A DNA stretch of 64,000 nt from Pseudocolwellia sp049933045 (lineage in GTDB: Bacteria > Pseudomonadota > Gammaproteobacteria > Enterobacterales > Alteromonadaceae), in NCBI RefSeq assembly GCF_049933045.1, contig NZ_CP187926.1, positions 1,364,001-1,428,000 on the forward strand, written 5' to 3'. A model generated the notes under the pieces. That model saw only the letters and a program-made list of their open reading frames with translations. It did no database searches and was not told where the DNA came from. Below, in pieces: positions 27,761-37,103 of this stretch (positions within the stretch are counted from its first letter, which is position 1; each line of letters opens with the position of its first letter). The position numbers and the translations under genes are program-made.

Positions 27761-29116
27761 ATGAATTCAAAAGCTTTAACCGAGCAAAAACTATCATTAA
27801 AAGAAAAACTTGGTTATGCATGTGGAGACGTTGCGAGTAATTTTTATTGGCGTGTTTTCGATGTGTTTTTATTTATATTCTACACAGATGTATTTGGTAT
27901 TCCTGCAGCAGCAGTAGGTACTATGATGTTAGTGACGCGTTTAGTCGATGCTTTTTCAGACCCTCTAATGGGAGCATTAGCTGATAGAACACAAACCAAG
28001 TACGGAAAATTCAGACCTTATTTATTGTGGGGTATCTTACCGCTAGCCGCAGCTGGGGTTCTCACTTTTACAGTTCCTGATCTGGATGAAAGCGGAAAAA
28101 TTGTATGGGCTTACGCGACATATATTTTCATGATGCTAGCTTATACCTTTATCAATGTTCCATACGGTGCTTTATTAGGTGTGGTTACAGGCAATACTCA
28201 AGAGCGTACAACACTGACTAGTTTCAGATTTATTGGGGCATTTTCAGGTGGTAGCTTAGTTGCGTTTTTAACGCCTGAACTTGTAAGTTATTTAGGTAAT
28301 GGCGATGAGATTACAGGGTGGCAACTAACTATGGGCTTATACGGTGTTATTGCTGCTATGTTATTTAGTTTTTCGTTTTATTCAACTAAAGAAAGAATAG
28401 CACCGCCAGCCAATCAAAAAACTCCTGTTTTACAAGACTTAAAAGATTTAACAAACAACAAACCGTGGATCGTATTATTTTGTTTAGCTCTTATTATTAT
28501 GATGACAATTTCATTACGTGGCAGTACAGGTACTTTTTACTTTAAGTATTTTGTTGGACGTGAAGATCTGATTGGTACCTTCTCATTAGCTTATATGCTG
28601 TCATTAGCTGTTGGTGCAGCATCTACACCTTTACTCACAAAGTTCTTTGATAAAAAAACGCTTCTTACACTACTTATGCTTGTTGTTGCCGTGCTTTCAA
28701 TCGCTTTTTACTTTGTACCTCAAGATCAAATTGCGCTTATGTTTACTCTGCAAATATTGATCGGTTTGGCTTTAGGGCCTAAATCCCCTTTAGTGTTCTC
28801 AATGTACGCCGACACAGCTGATTATTCTCAATGGAAAACAGGTAGGAGGGCAACCGCCATGATTTTCTCTGCAGCAGCATTTGCTCAAAAACTAGGTGGC
28901 GCGATAGCAGGAGCAATGATCGGTTGGATTTTAGCTTCTATGGGATACATTGCTAACCAAGCTCAAACAGGTGCTTCAGAACACGGAATCGTTTTATTGA
29001 TGACGTTAATACCAGGCATTATTGCGATTGTTGCTGTGGTTGCTATCCGTTTTTATCCATTAACCGATGAACAGCAAAAACAAATTCAAGATGATTTATC
29101 AAAACAAATTTCTTAG
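27761..29116 (+). CDS. GPH-family sugar:cation symporter (MFS)
   Basis: The 451-residue protein has about 12 membrane helices and the glycoside-pentoside-hexuronide:cation symporter signature (GYACGDVASNFYWRVFDVF near residues 18-36, then the DAFSDPLMG loop and DRTQTKYGKFRPYLLWG). It imports a glycoside with Na+ or H+. The GH94 phosphorylase begins 11 bases after its stop, so the pair forms an operon for uptake and intracellular phosphorolysis of a disaccharide. AGGAAAG precedes the ATG. Confidence 0.88.
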   Translation: MNSKALTEQKLSLKEKLGYACGDVASNFYWRVFDVFLFIFYTDVFGIPAAAVGTMMLVTRLVDAFSDPLMGALADRTQTKYGKFRPYLLWGILPLAAAGVLTFTVPDLDESGKIVWAYATYIFMMLAYTFINVPYGALLGVVTGNTQERTTLTSFRFIGAFSGGSLVAFLTPELVSYLGNGDEITGWQLTMGLYGVIAAMLFSFSFYSTKERIAPPANQKTPVLQDLKDLTNNKPWIVLFCLALIIMMTISLRGSTGTFYFKYFVGREDLIGTFSLAYMLSLAVGAASTPLLTKFFDKKTLLTLLMLVVAVLSIAFYFVPQDQIALMFTLQILIGLALGPKSPLVFSMYADTADYSQWKTGRRATAMIFSAAAFAQKLGGAIAGAMIGWILASMGYIANQAQTGASEHGIVLLMTLIPGIIAIVAVVAIRFYPLTDEQQKQIQDDLSKQIS

Positions 29117-29127
29117 GAAAATATTTA

Positions 29128-31524
29128 ATGTCAGAAAGTAAAACCTATTCATTTGCAGATGATGGACAAACCATCACTTTACATAGTCCAACAAAACTAC
29201 CTAATGCCAGCGGTTTTTTGTGGAATAACCAAATGATGATTAACATGAACTGCCGAGGTTATGCGATTGCGCAGTTTATGCAACCAGAGCCAGCTAAATA
29301 CTCTTATGCGCCTAACATGGAAGCTAAAACTTTCATGCAGCCAGAGCACGCTTACTTCTCTCATCATCCAGGGCGTTTCTTTTATATTAAAGATGAAGAT
29401 ACGGGCGAAATATTCTCGGCACCTTATGAACCTGTAAGAGCTTCGTTAGACCGCTTTGATTTTGTATTGAATAAACACAATATAAACTGGGTTGTTGAAA
29501 AGCTAGGTATTGAAGTACAACTGTCATTAACTTTAACGGTAGATAAACCTGTAGAGTTATGGAATGTAACAATCAAAAACTTAAGTGATCAAACGCGTAA
29601 TATTAGCGTTTATCCTTACTTTTCTATTGGTTACATGTCGTGGTTAAATCAATCAGCTGTGTTTGATAAGGCTTTAAACTCTATTGTTGCCTCTTGTGTT
29701 ACGCCGTATCAGAAAGTTGAAGACTATCCAAAACAGAAAGAATTCAAAGATAAAACCTTCTTGATGGCTGATCGATTTCCTATAAGTTGGACATCAAATC
29801 AAAAGACTTTCGAAGGTGAAGGTGGTTTACATAACCCTAGTGCATTAGTGAATGAACATTTAGATAAAACTGATGCTATATATGAAACGCCTGTCGCTGT
29901 ATTGCAATATCAGTATTGTTTAGCTGCTAAAGCCACAGAATCTTTGAAGCTTGTTTTTGGAGCGGCTAAAACCAATGAAGAAATAGCTGAAATTAGACAA
30001 GGTTTATTTGGTGATTTAGCAGGCAAGCGTACAAGCTTTGATGAAGAGCTTGAACAATACCAAGCTTACGTAAACAGTGGTAAAAGTAATATTAAAATTG
30101 AATCGCCAGATGCTGAATTTAATCATTTTATTAATCATTGGTTACCTAGGCAGGTTTTTTATCACGGTGATGTAAATAGGTTATCTACCGATCCACAAAC
30201 GCGTAATTACCTACAAGATAATATGGGGATGAGTTATATCAACTCTGCATTAACAAAGCAGTCGTTTATCACTTCATTGTCTCAGCAACTGTCGAGTGGT
30301 GTTATGCCTGACGGTGTTTTGTTACATCCAGATGCTGAATTAAAATATATAAACCAAGTACCTCATACGGATCACAGTGTTTGGTTACCTATTTGTTTAT
30401 CGGTGTATTTATCTGAAACTAATGACCAATCATTATTGAATGAAGAGTTACCGTTTGCTGATTCGACTCAAACTAAATGTGTGAAACAGCATATCGATTT
30501 GGCAATGGAAGCACTTATTGCTGCTAGAGATCATCGAGGTTTAAGTTTTATTGAACAAGGTGACTGGTGTGATCCTATGAATATGGTGGGTTACAAAGGT
30601 AAAGGTGTTTCAGCATGGCTTTCATTAGCTACAGCTTATGCATTAAATACTTGGGCTGACTTATGTGAAACCTATGCCGATAATCTTGGTAAAATTTCAT
30701 ATTATAGACAAACAGCTGATGAGATTAACGCAGCAGTTAACCTAAATTTGTGGGATGGAAAATGGTACGGTCGCGGTATTACAGACGATAATGTGGTTTT
30801 TGGCATTAAAGAGGATGTTGAAGGGCGTATTTATTTAAACCCACAATCTTGGTCTATTTTAAGTGGTGCGGCGGATAAAGATAAAATTTCCAGCATGTTA
30901 AATGAAGTAGAGCAGCAGTTATCAACACCCTTTGGTGACATGATGCTAGCACCTAGTTATACAAAAATGCGTGACGATGTGGGCCGTTTAACCCAGAAAC
31001 ACCCCGGCGTATCAGAAAACGGGGCGGTTTATAATCATGCCGCTATTTTTTATGCATATAGCCTTTATAGCATTCACAAAAGTGATGAAGCTTTTGATAT
31101 TCTGAAAAAAATGCTGCCTACATTAGACGATGTAGAAAAGCGTGGGCAGTTACCTAATTACATACCTAATTATTATCGTGGTGCTTATAAACAATTTCCT
31201 GAGCAGGCAGGGCGTTCAAGTCAGTTATTTAATACAGGAACTGTAGCATGGTTTCAACGTTGTATTGTTGAAGGTTTATGTGGTTTAAAAGGTGTAAAAG
31301 GAGAGCTTGTTATCGATCCACAATTACCTAACCATTGGAACGAAATGACAATATCTCGTTCATATTTGGGAGCTGACTTTAATGTTGAAATCTTCAGAAA
31401 TGATATCACTGAAAGACTCATTATGTTGAATAAAGATATTTTACCCAGTAATAAAATCACTAATATTGAACAAGGTAAAACCTATCAAATAAAAGTTATT
31501 CTGCCTTTGAGTGAGACTAACTAA
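29128..31524 (+). CDS. GH94 glycoside phosphorylase, probably cellobionic acid phosphorylase
   Basis: The 798-residue cytoplasmic enzyme has the GH94 layout: an N-terminal beta-sandwich, a helical linker, and an (alpha/alpha)6 barrel. Conserved stretches include GMSYINSALTKQSF, a GDWCDPMNMVG motif (residues 478-488) in the place of the catalytic DWND loop, and ENGAVYNHAAIFYAYSLY. The Cys-Asp-Pro variation and the GYKGKGVSAWLS that follows are, from memory, typical of cellobionic acid phosphorylases, which yield glucose 1-phosphate and gluconate. Chitobiose or cellodextrin phosphorylase are alternatives. Oxidised cellobiose from LPMO-driven cellulose breakdown would be the natural substrate. 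Confidence 0.8.
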   Translation: MSESKTYSFADDGQTITLHSPTKLPNASGFLWNNQMMINMNCRGYAIAQFMQPEPAKYSYAPNMEAKTFMQPEHAYFSHHPGRFFYIKDEDTGEIFSAPYEPVRASLDRFDFVLNKHNINWVVEKLGIEVQLSLTLTVDKPVELWNVTIKNLSDQTRNISVYPYFSIGYMSWLNQSAVFDKALNSIVASCVTPYQKVEDYPKQKEFKDKTFLMADRFPISWTSNQKTFEGEGGLHNPSALVNEHLDKTDAIYETPVAVLQYQYCLAAKATESLKLVFGAAKTNEEIAEIRQGLFGDLAGKRTSFDEELEQYQAYVNSGKSNIKIESPDAEFNHFINHWLPRQVFYHGDVNRLSTDPQTRNYLQDNMGMSYINSALTKQSFITSLSQQLSSGVMPDGVLLHPDAELKYINQVPHTDHSVWLPICLSVYLSETNDQSLLNEELPFADSTQTKCVKQHIDLAMEALIAARDHRGLSFIEQGDWCDPMNMVGYKGKGVSAWLSLATAYALNTWADLCETYADNLGKISYYRQTADEINAAVNLNLWDGKWYGRGITDDNVVFGIKEDVEGRIYLNPQSWSILSGAADKDKISSMLNEVEQQLSTPFGDMMLAPSYTKMRDDVGRLTQKHPGVSENGAVYNHAAIFYAYSLYSIHKSDEAFDILKKMLPTLDDVEKRGQLPNYIPNYYRGAYKQFPEQAGRSSQLFNTGTVAWFQRCIVEGLCGLKGVKGELVIDPQLPNHWNEMTISRSYLGADFNVEIFRNDITERLIMLNKDILPSNKITNIEQGKTYQIKVILPLSETN

Positions 31525-31995
31525 CTCCAATCCTCTTTATAAAATCCACACCAAAAATGTATAAAGATTAAGTATGAAATCTCTCATGCTTAATCTTTAA
31601 AACCAACCTTATACTTACTCATTCCAATACTATTATTTAGCTCGTTTTTAGCGGGGCTTTATATTTTAAAACTCTGCCTTTAACTTGTGAGTTTAGGCTT
31701 AGTATCTAATTGTTAATTGTATGCAATGTTCAATTCCTCCTGTTTTTATAGAGTAAATGCTCTTATATATGAAGCGTTTAACAATGATTTTTCATCTATA
31801 TTTTGCTAGGCAATTAAGTTATTAAATACTATATAATTATGTGCTTACTTGTAACGCGTTGCTTTTATTCGGCGCTCTGTTGATTGTTGGTTTTAAGCTG
31901 GTTTTATTTGAGGTTTGGTATTGAGCATGAAATATACAATAGCAATGATTTGGTTTATACTAACAAACCGTTTTTTATTATCGTGAGTAAATATC
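31525..31995. terminator. Intergenic region with hairpin terminator after the GH94 gene
   Basis: The hairpin at 31563-31598 has a 15-base stem (AAAGATTAAGTATGA and near-complement, one mismatch) and a short T stretch; it probably ends the symporter-phosphorylase transcript. The remaining 400 bases are AT-rich and contain no gene I can support. They include the promoter of the lipoprotein gene at 31996. Confidence 0.55.
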
Positions 31996-33186
31996 ATGAA
32001 AAGTAACTGCGTACATTATATTGGTTTAGCTCTTCTTATTTCACTCCTTTCTGGGTGTGGAAATCTTGTGAATTCCTACCGTCAAAACACGACTAATCTT
32101 GACGATTTATATCTGGATAATGCTTACCCTACGGCTAATCAAATTCCCATAGAAACTGAGCACGACATTTTTGCTTTAGACGAAGAAATGCAAAATATGG
32201 TGAATTATGTTTTGAAGCCTGAAAGAGATCATGGAGATAAAGCGCGTTTATTATTAAATTATATTTTCTCTTCAAATCACATTGCTATGTCTTACGAAAG
32301 TGGAACCAATGTATCGGCAATTGATGCGTTTCATGGAAGCAAAGCTAATTGTATGTCGTTAACTATCATGGCGTACGCATTAGCAGATGCCGCTGGAATG
32401 CGCTTAAAATTTCAAGATATTAAAGTACCTGAGTACTGGGTGAGAAAGGGCAGCCATCAATTGTTGATGGGTCATGTTAACTTGCTAATTCAGAAACCAA
32501 GCTCTATTTTTAAAGGCAATACTTGGACTCAAGAAATATTACAAATAGATTTCGATCCAAATGCATCTAAAGCTCACTTCCCACGTAAAGTTGTGAGTAA
32601 AGAAACCATGGTTGCAATGTTCTACAACAACAAAGGCGCTGAAGCACTTGTAAGAGCAGAGTATGATGAAGCTTATGCTTATTTCAAAGCAGCAACAAAA
32701 AAAGACCCTGAATACTTTAGTGCATGGGGGAATTTAGGTGTGCTGTATAAAATTAACAGCCATTATGACTTAGCGATTAATACTTACCAACACGCTTTAG
32801 CGTTAAGCCCTGAAGACTTAACCTCTTTAGAAAACCTAGCTTTATTATTTGATAAGTTAGATAGACAAGATGAAGCTGCTATAATAGCGAATAAGTTACA
32901 TAACAAACGTTTAAGTAATCCTCATTATCATGCGTTACTTGCTAGTGAAGCTATGTATAAGAATAAATATGATTCAGCAATCCGTCATTTAAAAGATGCA
33001 ATTAAATTAGAGTCTAAGTTTCATGAGTTTCATTTTGATTTAGCTCAACTTTATTTTAAAACTGAGCAACTTAAGTTGGCAAAATCTTCAATGAAAAAAG
33101 CCCTTAAACTGAATGAGAATATTCATATAGAGCGAGAATATAATCGCAAATTGAATTTCCTGAATCAGGCATCAGTAAGTTATTAA
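31996..33186 (+). CDS. Lipoprotein with transglutaminase-like domain and TPRs
   Basis: The 396-residue protein has a lipoprotein signal with LLSGC and the lipidated Cys at residue 21. A transglutaminase-like domain follows, with plausible Cys (KANCMSLT near 116), His (MGHVNLLI) and Asp (LQIDFDP) triad members. From about residue 210 come at least four tetratricopeptide repeats (for example ALVRAEYDEAYAYFKAATKKDP). It probably sits in the periplasm, anchored to a membrane, and binds partners through the TPRs. The exact role is unknown. Confidence 0.7.
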   Translation: MKSNCVHYIGLALLISLLSGCGNLVNSYRQNTTNLDDLYLDNAYPTANQIPIETEHDIFALDEEMQNMVNYVLKPERDHGDKARLLLNYIFSSNHIAMSYESGTNVSAIDAFHGSKANCMSLTIMAYALADAAGMRLKFQDIKVPEYWVRKGSHQLLMGHVNLLIQKPSSIFKGNTWTQEILQIDFDPNASKAHFPRKVVSKETMVAMFYNNKGAEALVRAEYDEAYAYFKAATKKDPEYFSAWGNLGVLYKINSHYDLAINTYQHALALSPEDLTSLENLALLFDKLDRQDEAAIIANKLHNKRLSNPHYHALLASEAMYKNKYDSAIRHLKDAIKLESKFHEFHFDLAQLYFKTEQLKLAKSSMKKALKLNENIHIEREYNRKLNFLNQASVSY

Positions 33187-33287
33187 TTAAATATTTATGA
33201 TCTTTTAAGTCAAAACCTAACCATTTGGTAAAGAAAATGGTTATAATGTTCACACAATTATCAAGATACCAAGAGGCACTTATACCA

Positions 33288-33845
33288 ATGGAAAAAAAAT
33301 TTATAACCGCACAAGAACTTTTAGAAGATTCTTTCAGACTTGCAGCTAAAGTTTACGAAGACGGTTTTAGACCTCAGTTTATCGTTGGCATATGGCGTGG
33401 CGGAGCTCCAATTGGTATCGCAGTTCAAGAATATTTTGACTTTAAAAAAGTAGAAACTGACCATATCGCTGTACGTACTTCTTCTTACTATGGTATCAAT
33501 CAACAAAGTAAAGAAATCAAAGTTCATGGTTTACATTACATCATTGAAAACGCTAACGCTGATGATGGGTTATTAATTGTTGATGATGTATTTGATTCAG
33601 GTCGCAGTATCGATGCTTTAATTAAACAACTTAAAAAGCTAAGTCGTAACAACATGCCTACAGATGTTCGTGTTGCTTGTCCTTGGTTTAAGCCTCAAAA
33701 CAATAAAGTTGATATAGTTCCTGATTACTATGTTCACGAATCTGATGAATGGTTAGTATTCCCACATGAGCTTTCTGGTTTAACAGAAGAAGAGCTTGTT
33801 AATGGAAAAAGTGATTTATCTAATATTGTGCACCTTTTAAAATAA
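33288..33845 (+). CDS. Purine phosphoribosyltransferase
   Basis: I choose the ATG at 33288, which has AAGAGG upstream and gives MEKKFITAQELLEDSF; the open frame extends 21 codons upstream, but those are less protein-like. The 185-residue product has the type I PRTase fold with the PRPP motif LLIVDDVFDSGRS (near residue 98) and the IWRGGAPIG loop. It resembles hypoxanthine/xanthine salvage enzymes rather than orotate or adenine ones. It salvages a free purine base to a nucleotide. Confidence 0.78.
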   Translation: MEKKFITAQELLEDSFRLAAKVYEDGFRPQFIVGIWRGGAPIGIAVQEYFDFKKVETDHIAVRTSSYYGINQQSKEIKVHGLHYIIENANADDGLLIVDDVFDSGRSIDALIKQLKKLSRNNMPTDVRVACPWFKPQNNKVDIVPDYYVHESDEWLVFPHELSGLTEEELVNGKSDLSNIVHLLK

Positions 33846-33858
33846 AACGTGTATGAAG

Positions 33859-33896
33859 GACGATAGCTAACACAGTTTAGCTATCGTCATTTATTA
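33859..33896 (+). terminator. Rho-independent terminator after the phosphoribosyltransferase gene
   Basis: A perfect 12-bp stem (GACGATAGCTAA with its complement) surrounds a CACAGT loop and is followed by ATTTATT. The T tract is interrupted but the stem is strong. Confidence 0.65.
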
Positions 33897-33977
33897 AACC
33901 AATTTCATAAAATTTTAACCTTCTTCTATTATAGTTTTATTCAATTCAACACTTAACCAAAGTGACATAAATCCATT

Positions 33978-35249
33978 ATGAAAAACTTCGCCTTAGTTTC
34001 TATTACTTGTACTTTTATTTTATTCGGTTGTTCATCTGCTACAGATACAAATGTTATAGATTCAAATGAAAAACCATTAAAAGAATCGATAACACCTACC
34101 ATTTTAATATCCATTGATGGTTTTGCTAATCACTATTTAGAAACGTATCAACCAAAAAATATATTAAAATTAGCAGAGGGTGGAGTTAAGGCTAAGTCGT
34201 TAATTCCAGTATTTCCAAGTAAAACATTTCCTAATCATATCTCTATCGTGACGGGTAATTATCCTGCGACACACGGCGTTATCCATAATAAATTTTACAA
34301 TAGAGATTTAGACAAGCAATACAAGTTAGGTTTAGGTAAAGAAGATCCTAATTGGCTACGTAGTTCAACTTTATGGTCTATTGCCGAAAAGAATAATATT
34401 AAAACAGGTATATATTTTTGGCCAGAATCTGAAGTCAATACAAGTAAAAATAAACCGACTTATGTAAAACCTTATAAACATAATACGCCGAATAAAAAGC
34501 GCTTTAATGAAATGATCAACTGGTTAACTCTTCCTGAAGATAAACGTCCAAGTTTAGTGTTAGGATATTTCTCAACGATTGACACGGCAGGGCATGATTT
34601 TGGTATTGGCTCACAAGAAGTTAAACAGGCAATAACTGATTTAGATTTATTGTTAGGTGAGTTTTTAGATGACTTAGCTAATAAAGTTGATTACGACGTA
34701 AATATTATTTTAGTGTCAGATCATGGCATGACAGATATTTCGCAAAACACTATTCAATACAGCCATTTGTTTAAAGGCATTGATGGAGTTAAAGACATTC
34801 GTGTTGTAAATGGTCAAACCCAATTGTTTGTTTATTTACCTGAAGATGATGCTACGAAAGAAAAAGCTTTGGTTAATACCATCAAAAGTAAACTCAGTAC
34901 CGCAGAAAAACAGCAAGTATCTATTTACGATTTTGAAAACTATCCAAAAGCATGGCATTTCAACACCCGATCATCGGTAATGCCGAATCTAATATTGGAA
35001 GTATTACCTCCTTACGTTTTTGGTAAACCTAGAGAGAAAGCTGGCGCTACACATGGCTACGATCCTAAGATGACTTCTGAACTTAATGCCATTTTTATTG
35101 CTAACGGTCCTAGCTTCAAAAAAGGTCTTGTTATTGAACCTTTTAAAAATATTTATGTATTTCCTATGATGCTTTCGCTTTTCGGTTTAGACACTCCTGA
35201 AGGCACTGATGCAGATGAAAATATTTTATTACCAATTCTGGAACATTAG
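33978..35249 (+). CDS. NPP-type phosphodiesterase/pyrophosphatase lipoprotein (alkaline phosphatase superfamily)
   Basis: The 423-residue lipoprotein has an LFGC lipobox (Cys18). The catalytic nucleophile Thr is in the PSKTFPNH motif near residue 78. Zinc-site residues are seen in SIDGF (near 44), DTAGHDFG (near 201), VSDHGMTD (near 252) and ATHGYDP (near 361). Family members hydrolyse nucleotide pyrophosphates or phosphodiesters outside the cytoplasm, probably to scavenge phosphate and nucleosides here. The phosphoribosyltransferase gene next door fits a purine salvage theme, but this is only context. Confidence 0.82.
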   Translation: MKNFALVSITCTFILFGCSSATDTNVIDSNEKPLKESITPTILISIDGFANHYLETYQPKNILKLAEGGVKAKSLIPVFPSKTFPNHISIVTGNYPATHGVIHNKFYNRDLDKQYKLGLGKEDPNWLRSSTLWSIAEKNNIKTGIYFWPESEVNTSKNKPTYVKPYKHNTPNKKRFNEMINWLTLPEDKRPSLVLGYFSTIDTAGHDFGIGSQEVKQAITDLDLLLGEFLDDLANKVDYDVNIILVSDHGMTDISQNTIQYSHLFKGIDGVKDIRVVNGQTQLFVYLPEDDATKEKALVNTIKSKLSTAEKQQVSIYDFENYPKAWHFNTRSSVMPNLILEVLPPYVFGKPREKAGATHGYDPKMTSELNAIFIANGPSFKKGLVIEPFKNIYVFPMMLSLFGLDTPEGTDADENILLPILEH

Positions 35250-35336
35250 ATTTACTAAATTAGAGTAATACATTGTTAATGTTAGGCATTTAGCTATAGA
35301 ATAAAGTCATCCGTATTCTTTTTATTTTGACCTAAC

Positions 35337-36554
35337 ATGCAAAGTACTTATATAGCTCGACAAGCCATATTTAATCGCCAATCTAAAACTATTGGGTATG
35401 AATTACTCTTTAGAGATAGTCCCAATAATAAATTTCCTGAAATTGATCAAGATATAGCTACCTCAAAAATAATTATACAAAATCATATTCATGGAAGTAT
35501 TAAAGCGATTAGCTTAGGTAAACCTGCGTATATAAACTTTACTGAAAAGAGTTTAATAAACAAATACCCATTAATGTTTGATCCAAGCACAATCGTGATT
35601 GAATTAGTTAGTCATAAAAAAGTTACTAAAAATCTCATCAAAATACTCAGTTATTATCATGAGAAGGGTTATCAAATTGCACTCACAGAATACGATTTAG
35701 ATGTGCAATGGGATGATTTATTCCCATATATTTCATTCTTAAAAGTTAATTTAGATAAGGTAAACCCTAAACAACTACCTGCCGTTGTTAAACGTTTAAA
35801 GCCTTTTAATGTGAAGATGGTTGCAGAGCGCGTTGAAACGCGTTTTCAATATTTGTCGTTAGTGGAAGTTGGCTTTGATTATTACCAAGGCTTCTTTTAT
35901 CACGAACCTGAAGTTATCGAAGGTAAAGCACTTACACCGATTAAATCTCAAATGTTAGAGTTGATCAGCGAAACATTTAACTCTCCACTCGTTTATGAGC
36001 GTATTGCTGATATAGTTAGCCACGATGTAAACCTAAGCATCAGTTTACTTAAAATGGTGAACAATGTAGCTACAGGAACTCGTGTTGAAATTACCTCACT
36101 TAAACAAGCGACAGCGTATTTAGGTGAAGATAAACTTAAGCAGTTTGTTTCTATCCTAGCATTATCTAAGTTAACGACTGAACAAACAGACGAAGTGTCA
36201 AAACAAGCGTTGATCACAGGTAAGTTAATGTCATCTATTTCTGAAAATAATGCTAAGTTTGCTAGCGTAGCTGATTATGCCTTTATAACAGGGCTTTTAA
36301 GTTCTCTTGAAGTATTATTAAGCATGCCAATAAATGAAATTATTAAAACCATGCCTTTAGCTAAACCTATCGAAGATGCGCTTACTGAACATACGGGTTT
36401 GTTAGGTGAATTGCTTGATTTTACGGTGGACTACATCACTGGACAAGACAATGATTTAAAAGAACAAATGAACACTTATAATATTAACAGTGAAACACTA
36501 CACCAAGAGTTTGTTGCTGCAAGTTTATGGTGCCAGCAGTTATCTGAGCTTTAA
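35337..36554 (+). CDS. EAL-HDOD (YuxH-like) signalling protein
   Basis: The 405-residue soluble protein has an N-terminal EAL-like domain starting ARQAIFNRQSKTIGYELLFR. The domain has lost several catalytic metal ligands of active c-di-GMP phosphodiesterases, for example the EVVE and DDFG-type motifs. The C-terminal HDOD domain (from about residue 200) has SPLVYERIADIVSHDVNLSISLLKMVN. YuxH-type proteins are typically regulatory, with the EAL part as a binding or scaffold module. It ends five bases before the VOC gene, so the two are probably one transcript. Confidence 0.82.
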   Translation: MQSTYIARQAIFNRQSKTIGYELLFRDSPNNKFPEIDQDIATSKIIIQNHIHGSIKAISLGKPAYINFTEKSLINKYPLMFDPSTIVIELVSHKKVTKNLIKILSYYHEKGYQIALTEYDLDVQWDDLFPYISFLKVNLDKVNPKQLPAVVKRLKPFNVKMVAERVETRFQYLSLVEVGFDYYQGFFYHEPEVIEGKALTPIKSQMLELISETFNSPLVYERIADIVSHDVNLSISLLKMVNNVATGTRVEITSLKQATAYLGEDKLKQFVSILALSKLTTEQTDEVSKQALITGKLMSSISENNAKFASVADYAFITGLLSSLEVLLSMPINEIIKTMPLAKPIEDALTEHTGLLGELLDFTVDYITGQDNDLKEQMNTYNINSETLHQEFVAASLWCQQLSEL

Positions 36555-36558
36555 TGTT

Positions 36559-36921
36559 ATGAAGATGATGTATACCACTATCGGCACTAACAACATGGCT
36601 AAATCTGTTGTCTTTTACGATGCTCTTTTTGAATCCGTTAATGTTGAAAAGTGGATACCTGATGGTAGAATCGTTGTTTACAAAGGTGATGGATTCTTAT
36701 TTGGTATTGCAGAACCGTTTGATGAACAACACGCAACGCCTGGTAATGGCGCTATGCTTGGCTTTATGATGGACTCAGTCGCTCAAATAGCTCAATTTCA
36801 CGAGTTAGCTTTATCATTAGGAGCAACAAGTGAAGGAGAACCAGGACCAAGGTCTAAAGGTCCTGCGGCTTATATTAGAGATTTAGATGGCAATAAACTT
36901 TGTTTCTTTTGTATGGACTAA
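36559..36921 (+). CDS. VOC (glyoxalase/bleomycin-resistance) family protein
   Basis: I place the start at 36559 (MKMMYTTIGTNNM), just after the upstream stop; the open frame reaches back into the HDOD gene but only overlaps it. The 120-residue protein has the paired beta-alpha-beta-beta-beta modules of the vicinal oxygen chelate fold (TTIGTNNMAKSVVFYDALF, then IRDLDGNKLCFF). Metal ligands may include the His in FHELAL and the Asp/Glu near the second module. Substrate unknown. Confidence 0.75.
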   Translation: MKMMYTTIGTNNMAKSVVFYDALFESVNVEKWIPDGRIVVYKGDGFLFGIAEPFDEQHATPGNGAMLGFMMDSVAQIAQFHELALSLGATSEGEPGPRSKGPAAYIRDLDGNKLCFFCMD

Positions 36922-37103
36922 TTTGAGATCACTTAAGTAAATAATATAACTATACTATTTGCGCTAGAACAAAATTAACCTATTATATTCATCAATATTT
37001 ATTTAAGATTTTAAACAACCGACCTAGAGTATTTAGGCGCAGATTAAACCGTTTGGTATTACGCATCGTTTTTTCATTTTTTATCACGTTAAAGGAATGC
37101 TAC

